Shown piece after piece: positions 58,054-64,000 of a DNA stretch of 64,000 nt. The notes under the pieces are model-generated. The model saw nothing but the letters and a program-made list of their open reading frames with translations, had not been told where the DNA came from and did no database searches. Source of the DNA: Peromyscus leucopus (Eukaryota; Chordata; Mammalia; Rodentia; Cricetidae). The DNA lies in assembly GCF_004664715.2 (NCBI RefSeq), contig NC_051082.1:3258124-3322123 (forward strand), written 5' to 3'. Position 1 is the stretch's first letter, and every line of letters begins with the position of its first letter. The translations under genes and the position numbers were made by a program.

Positions 58054-58478
58054 TGCTGGTTGGGTTTTTGTCAACTTGACACCAGCTAGCGTCATCTGGG
58101 AAGCAGGAACCACAATTGGGAAAACGCCCTCATCACACTGGCCTGTAGGCAACGATATGCATGTGGCATTTTCTTGATTAGCCATTGATATGGGAGGGCC
58201 CCGCCCCCTGCCCCACCGTGGGTCCTACCATGGTGGTGTCACCACCTAGGCAGGTGGTCCTGGGTGTATAGGGAAGCAGGCAGAGGAGGCCATGGGGATG
58301 ACGCCGGTAAACCATGTTCCCCTATTGCCTCCGCTTCGGTGCCTGCCTCGGAGTCCCGCCCTGAGTTCCCTCAGTAAGGCATTGTGACCTGAGAGCTGTC
58401 TGATGAATTAAGCCCTTTCCTCCCCAAGTGGCTGTCGGTCACGACGTTGATCAGAGCAACCGGAAGCAGACGAGGACA
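58054..58478 (+). mobile_element. Solo LTR-like repeat, sense
   Basis: It starts TGCTGGTTGGGTTTTTGTCA and ends AGACGAGGACA, TG to CA. It is the same family as the LTRs at 53.7 and 55.2 kb but in the opposite orientation. No clear target duplication is visible. Confidence 0.75.
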
Positions 58479-59137
58479 GACGCTCGATGCATGGCACCGG
58501 AAATTGAAGGGATTCTCAAACTGCCCGCCCTGCGCAGAGGATAAAAGGGTCCCTGGACAGTCACAGCAGCACTTAGGAGAGTGGAGACCTGAGGAGCCAG
58601 AGGTAGGGCAAGCCTCCCAGGCTGGAGTGGGGAAGGCAGGGAAGCCGTGTGGTGGGTAGGGGTGGGTGGGGTGGGGGATTGAGGTTGGCAGCTGAGGGGA
58701 CAGCTGACCCAAAGTTACTGTGGTGAGGAGAAAATACGCCAGCCAACTTCCTTCTTCTCCTACCCAAAGGCCACCTGAGTGGACCCCCTTTCTGAGCTGG
58801 CCCCGAGTCAGACATTAGCGAGCCTGCGGGTCCAGCCACGGAGGAGGCTCTTGGGTCTCACGCGAGTCACACAAATGCACAGTGGACAGCTGGAGAGAAG
58901 CAAACACGCACGATTGCTCAGGTTACCTGACCACTGCTGTGGGTGACCAGGCCCTCCACAGCTGTGCTTGATACATGGGCGTGTTTTCTCGGCTGGAAGC
59001 CCCAGGATCTGATACTCCACCCTGTGAGATGACACATCTTGTGAATGTCTCGCCACATCGAGGCTGCCTTAGAACAGCCTGGTGAATATATTCCCCGGAA
59101 GCTACACTTCTCCCACGGTAAAAACAAAGTCCAGGAG
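58479..59137. other. Unique intergenic stretch
   Basis: Nothing recognised. Confidence 0.6.
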
Positions 59138-59138
59138 A

Positions 59139-59192
<54 letters not shown>
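59138..59192 (+). repeat. (CA)n microsatellite
   Basis: About 27 uninterrupted CA units. Confidence 0.98.
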
Positions 59193-59194
<2 letters not shown>

Positions 59195-59199
59195 TAACT

Positions 59200-60196
59200 G
59201 GCTGAGGGTCAAGTGTCCTGGGAGTGAAGCCAGTTCTCTTTCATTTCATGACATTACCTAGGGGGTAATGTCACTTTCGGGGCACTCCAGAGGGCCAGGA
59301 GCTCTCCAGTCTTGGTCACAGATGTGTCAGTCACATCTACAGTTCACACAAGGCAGTGCCTTCTGCCCACAGGCTGGTTACACGGACCGGACGAGGGTCT
59401 CCTGACCGCTGTTTAGTGGATGAGTTTTAAAGTCGGCACTGAGACACTGCAGGGAGTCTCCGTGGTGACCTGGCCAGGCCAATAGTGACTTCCTTTCTGC
59501 CCAAATTAGCAAGAGCATTAGACAAAATAGCAATTAGAGCATTTCTTATCCAGCTCAAAGACAGGAGGTACCTAGCTGACCCCCGACATGGACCCGCCAG
59601 CAGACAGTCCTACCCAGGCAGCCATGGCTTGGGGTTCTGGTTTAAAGTGCTATGTACCACAAGGGCCATCCAGCACATCTCCATGGATCAGGGGCGGGGT
59701 GCAAGGAAGGAGTCACCTTTCCAGAGAGGGAACCCTAGTTATCTTGAAGGCAGATTGGTGGCATGTCATGGTTTTCCGCATGCTGTGGGCTGGATGGACT
59801 TCTTCATGTGGGATTTCTAGACCCCATCTTGAAAGGTTTGGGAGGCTCCAAACCCCTGAGCTTGGGAAGGAAGCTGTGCTGGGAGACCCCTAAAATCAGC
59901 CCCAACCCTTGCTGGCCGCCCTTCCTCATCATAAAATTCTACACCCTTTTTATCCACAGTCAAGACTCTTTAGAGTGAGTCATCAGTGCTGTAGCAGCTT
60001 GGGGAAGAAACGCAGTCTTGAATGGCAGTCAGGGATCGGCACATCAGATTAGGTCTTTTATATGGATCCTTCTAAGTGGGGTCGACATGAGCAATTTTCC
60101 AGCATAGAAAACCAGCTGGGCTGCTCCAGAACTGTACAGCAGGATGATATGGAACCAGCACACTCACAGCTGTACTTATATGAAGCACACCATCCC
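59200..60196. other. Unique intergenic stretch
   Basis: No gene or repeat that I recognise. Confidence 0.55.
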
Positions 60197-61035
60197 AGGC
60201 CAGTGACTGGTGATACGGAGAGACTGTGGAACACCATGCCCAGGGCCAGTGATTGGTGATATGGAGAGACTGTGGAACACCACACCCACAGCCAGTGGTT
60301 CGTCATATGGAGTAACTGTAACATCTCACCCAGGGCTGGTGACTGGTGATATGGACTCTGTTGCATGAATTCTAAATGGTCTTCCAATAAAAACCCAGAG
60401 CCAGGTTTGGGGTAAATGCTGAAAGATCAGAGAGGCAAAGGAGCAAGCCACTAGAGAAACTTCTCACCTCTACCGAATCCTTAGGCTGAATGGAAGACAA
60501 GATCTGATCTCCAAGAATCCTCTGACTGAAAGCCTCTTAACCCTCAGCTGAGAAGCTTCCTCAGTCAAAAAGGCCCTAGTTCCTGTTTCCCCACACCTTA
60601 TATACCTTTCTTCGCCCAGCCATTCATCACTTCCTTCCTAGAGCTGGGATTAATGGTGTGTGTGCTTCCCAAATACTGGTAGCAAAGGCATGAGATCTCA
60701 AGTGCTGGGATTAAAGGTGTGACTCCCAAGTACTAAGATTAAAGGTGTGTGCTACCACTTCCTGGCTCTGTTTTCATCCTAGACTGAATCAATCTCATGC
60801 AGTCCAAGGTGGCTTTGAACTCACAGAGATTCTCTGCCTCCGGAGTGCTATGATTAAAGGTATGTGCCACTGCTGGACCTCTATGTTTAATCTAGTGGCT
60901 GGCTCTGTCCTCTGATCCTCAGGCAAGCTTTATTTGATACACAACATATCACCACAGGACTCACTGTGACATACCACACTCAGGCTGGTGACTGGTGATA
61001 TGGACTCACCGTGATCCCACACCCAGAGCCAATGA
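60197..61035 (+). repeat. About 46-bp minisatellite split by an LTR
   Basis: Units GGCCAGTGACTGGTGATACG plus GAGAGACTGTGGAACACC repeat about 3.5 times (60197-60358). They resume at 60963 with GGCTGGTGACTGGTGATATG after the inserted LTR. Confidence 0.85.
60359..60956 (-). mobile_element. Solo LTR with B1-like modules, in a minisatellite
   Basis: A 598-base element, TG to CA, with a perfect 6-base duplication GGACTC (60353-60358 and 60957-60962). On the minus strand a TATATAAGG box lies near 60605. Between the element's minus-strand start and this box there are three or four short B1-like pieces ending in CCTTTAATC-type motifs. The 6-base duplication fits ERVK-type integration. No retroviral gene is attached. 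Confidence 0.8.
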
Positions 61036-61884
61036 ACAGAGACTTTGAGCAACATAACATCTCCCGTGGGAAACTGCTTCACCTGCTCCTGAGGAGATGT
61101 TACCCCGAGGGCTCTATACAGCACCGCAAACTCTCACTACCACAGTGAGTATGAGAAGAGACAAAGCAAACGCTGGTGTTCTACGAAGTGTCCAGGTAGT
61201 TCACTGGCTTCATTTTGTGTAGCTGTGCACAGCAGGAAGCCGATGAACTTCTTTGAAGGTCTGTCATACTTAGCCAAGAATGCAGTCAATATGCAGCTAT
61301 GAAGAGGAAAGGACTTCTCCCAGGGTCAGCTCTTCATCCCATACCACCTAAAGAAGACACAGCTCCCTCGCAGGTCATTCCTAGGTGCGAGCGTTTGCCT
61401 GTAGGACCCCATTTTCCCAAAATGCTTTGAATAGAAAGGGAGAAGAAAGCCCAGGCAAATCAGCTTCGCCCCAAAGTAGTTTTAAAACACAACTTGCTGT
61501 GTGTAAAAGAGACGGGGAGAGGGTTGTGCTGGTGTGACTGCTGTACCCGGAGGCCACTAAGACTGCAGAGGGAGGGCACAGAGCGAGAAGGCTGAAATGT
61601 GCTGGGTACCCTGGCTCCCGGGAGGCCATGCTGGCGAGATAAGAAATCTATTTGCCCAGCTGAAAGGGTGGACAAGGCTGGCTACAAAACCAGATCAGCA
61701 TCCTGAGAGAGCGATGGGAGGTCATTCTCTGAAATGCTGGTTTCAGCCTGGGACCCAGCACTCCCAATGCCTTTGGAGGAGGTATAGGAGGTCAGTCTCC
61801 GGCAAGTCACCATGATGCATTATAAAAACCCACGTGCACATCTCGCTTGAGGACAACCCAAGCCAGAGAAATGAGACATCAACC
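61036..61884. other. Unique intergenic stretch
   Basis: No gene or repeat that I recognise, directly downstream of the proposed GRK3 end. Confidence 0.5.
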
Positions 61885-61911
61885 CCACGCTGCTGCTTGT
61901 AGGAGCTCAGT

Positions 61912-61917
61912 TTTATT
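61912..61917 (-). terminator. Poly(A) signal AATAAA
   Basis: AATAAA on the minus strand, with a GU-rich downstream element about 25-40 bases further on. Cleavage is expected at about 61885-61902. Confidence 0.55.
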
Positions 61918-62158
61918 GTTTCAACAACACGAAGGCTGCCGTCTCTTTAAATAACAAACTATACAGATCACAAAGAGCAGTAATACAGATGGTTTCCATG
62001 GGAACACACATACGGATTCAATAAATAATATAAAAGGCTTTTGTGCTAAAATAGAACTCTCGTCTCAATAGTTACAGGTCCATCCATCTCTGTTACCCAG
62101 AAAAAAAGCCAGGTCTGCTATTACTTAGAACATAGAAAAATATAATTTAATAAAAGAA

Positions 62159-62161
<3 letters not shown>

Positions 62162-62192
<31 letters not shown>
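62162..62192 (+). repeat. Poly(A) run of about 31 bases
   Basis: A homopolymer with no SINE body next to it. On the minus strand it would be a U-run in the proposed 3' UTR. Confidence 0.95.
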
Positions 62193-62194
<2 letters not shown>

Positions 62195-63271
62195 CAGTGT
62201 TGAGTTTATAATCCACATGCAATACATACAACCAATGGGCAGGTAAATAACCAAACAAACAAACAAACAAAAAAACCACAGTTGATGATTGGAAAGACTG
62301 CTCCACCCCACCCTATTATCAAAGATGTTTTACCTCTAGGACAAAATAAAAAGAGAAGGAGGCATACATAGGTGTTGGTTTCCAGAAGGGACTCTGGTGC
62401 TGGGGAGCTCTGGGGTTTGAATTAACTGTGAGAAAGTCTTTATTCTTTGTGAACGATGAGCACTTAGAACCCACTCTCTGGAGCTCTCTGTTTTTGACAC
62501 AGGCCGTTTGAAATGTGTGGGTTCCGCACATCTCGGGAGCACAGCACCTCCCCGTGGCTGGTAGGAGTGGCCGCACCGTTGTGTGTCCTAGAGCAACACT
62601 CTTAGTCTGTTAGTTACTTATTTCTAAGGCAGGGTTTCACGACGACGGCATGGCCCAGGCTGACCTGGGACTTGCCATCCCCCTGTCTCAGCATCCTGAT
62701 TACTGAGACTGCGGGATATGAGACGCTGTGCCCCGTTCTCCTGTATTCTTTAAGCAAACAAAAGCAAATCAACAGAGAAAACTCCATCATGACCGAGGAG
62801 ACAAGGCTTATAGCTCGGCTTTCTTCACTCCCTAGCAACAAACAAACAAAAAGGAGGCTTGAACTAGGCAATCCCATTAACACAAATGGGAGCAATTAAA
62901 ACTTCCAAGTAAACCTCACTCAGGAAAAGAAAAGTTGTTTATTTTTTTTTTATTTTTGAAAATTTAAGTTATAAAAGTTCAAAGTGGAAATGGAGTTAAA
63001 TGTGCAGAAAGGCCCAGGGTGTCATTCTGGGGTTCCCTAGCAGTCAGCTGGATACCTTCCCCCATCCCTGCAGCACAGTGAATAACAGTGACCAGGACAC
63101 TGTCTCTCTCCACCTGGTCTACAAAGCGCACAGTGTCAGGTGACAGATTCAGTGGCCAGGGATGCACCTTCCTGGGAACGTCCAGTGAGGAACACAGGGT
63201 GCCGTCATGAGGGGAGCCACTCAGTCTCAGAAGCAAAGCAAACAGGCCTTGCAGTAGTAACTCTGGAACTC

Positions 63272-63300
63272 CGGGGGGGGGGGGGTAGGGGGGGGGTAGG
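63272..63300 (+). repeat. G-run cluster
   Basis: Runs of 13 and 9 G with TA breaks. It is a possible G-quadruplex on the plus strand and a C-run in the proposed UTR. Confidence 0.9.
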
Positions 63301-63689
63301 GCCTCCCGCCAGCCTCCATCATTCCTTCCCTGGTGCTCTGTCAGGAGGATGTGGTGGCTTCCATTGGCCAACGGGGCAAACCTTCTCCACCTGCCCTGGC
63401 CCTACCACATAATTCCCCATGACATCCACTGGACAGTCAGGGATCCGAAATGGTCCAGTTCCTGTCCTGGGGAGCTCTGACCCTCCGCCACACTGTCCAC
63501 TGGTGAATAAACATGGCTTGAGGGGCCTCAGAACAGCTGCTTCTAACAGGCACACGGCCAAGACCAAGGGGCCGCTCAAGCTAAGTCATATTAGTTGGCT
63601 AACAGTCGGCTGCCCACCCTCCGCCCACGCAGGGGTTTAGACCCGGAACTGTGGACATGTGAGGCAAGAGCTTGGCCCCAGAGCTACTG

Positions 63690-63790
63690 CCACAGCCCTT
63701 GGTGTTCTGAAGGCAAGGCCTTGCTATGTAGCCCAGGCTAGCCTCAAACTCATAAGCCTCCTGCCTCTGCCGGTTGAGGCTGGGCTCGTG
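63690..63790 (-). repeat. B1/PB1-like SINE, antisense, diverged
   Basis: Plus strand GCCTTGCTATGTAGCCCAGG, then CTAGCCTCAAACTCATAAGC. Confidence 0.7.
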
Positions 63791-64000
63791 AGCCTGCTGC
63801 ATTAAGTCTGTCGGATAATGTCTTTCTTGAAAGGCTGGCATCTCTTCCCCAGCAGGCCGCCATCCACCCTTCACTGCTGGTTTTACAGTTTGTGACGTCA
63901 GCCAGGGGCTCCGTCCGTGTGCAGGCCTCTGTGTCAGCAGAGAGACGGGTCCCCCTGCCAACCACTCCAGAGAGACAATTTCTACAGGCTTTGCTGAACA

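Larger units (their letters stand above)
61885..64000 (-). other. GRK3: Probable 3' UTR end of GRK3
   Basis: The sequence is AT-rich, mostly unique and lacks coding frames, like a long 3' UTR. A minus-strand AATAAA (61917-61912) is followed by a GU-rich stretch (GTGGGGTTGATGTC), the layout of a real poly(A) site. In human and mouse GRK3 (a beta-adrenergic receptor kinase) lies directly upstream of MYO18B in the same orientation, with its 3' end nearest. The identity rests on synteny, not on sequence that I recognise. A SINE fragment (63690-63790) and poly(A) and poly(G) runs are included. Confidence 0.5.

Noticed and set aside
1..64000. An undescribed multi-gene system
   Set aside because: The window is accounted for by one conserved myosin gene, a probable UTR of its neighbour, and repeats. 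No unexplained set of conserved open frames remains.

Overview
This window is nuclear DNA from a mammal, most likely a cricetid (hamster/deer-mouse/vole-type) rodent. The evidence is small exons with GT-AG introns, B1, B2 and B4 SINEs, rodent L1, a URR1-type hAT element, and long CA/TG microsatellites. The B1 copies near 31.0 and 57.9 kb carry the diagnostic region I associate with Cricetidae rather than mouse or rat. The genus is an inference from memory and is not proven.

The only protein-coding gene I can support is MYO18B (unconventional myosin XVIIIB), on the minus strand. Thirteen coding exons run from the start codon at 36620 down to 343. They encode about 898 residues of a protein of roughly 2,570 in human: the disordered N-terminal extension, the SH3-like domain and the first half of the motor head. 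The rest of the head, IQ motif, coiled coil and C-terminus lie beyond the left edge. Exon phases agree along the chain except at two N-terminal places. The first coding exon ends at a donor reading GA where GT is expected. The second coding exon is one base short at a run of six G on the plus strand, which breaks the frame.

Layout from left to right. 1-36.6 kb: MYO18B exons and introns, with SINEs, microsatellites, an antisense L1 split by a solo LTR (20.06-22.0 kb), a 59-bp minisatellite (24.1 kb), a URR1 MITE (30.5 kb), and candidate CTCF, RFX and MEF2 sites. 36.6-61.9 kb: region upstream of the start codon, holding a 5'-truncated sense L1 (37.15-40.2 kb), several minisatellites (44.5-47.3 and 49.9-50.4 kb), an LTR-internal-LTR element on the minus strand (53.7-56.0 kb) and a solo LTR inserted in a minisatellite (60.4-61.0 kb). 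The non-coding first exon and promoter of MYO18B should be here but could not be placed. 61.9-64.0 kb: AT-rich, UTR-like sequence ending in a minus-strand poly(A) signal. By synteny (GRK3 lies directly upstream of MYO18B in the same orientation in human and mouse) it is probably the end of the GRK3 3' UTR.

No undescribed multi-gene system is visible. The points most worth checking are the two MYO18B exon anomalies, the compact CTCF- and RFX-like motifs, and the nested repeat insertions.
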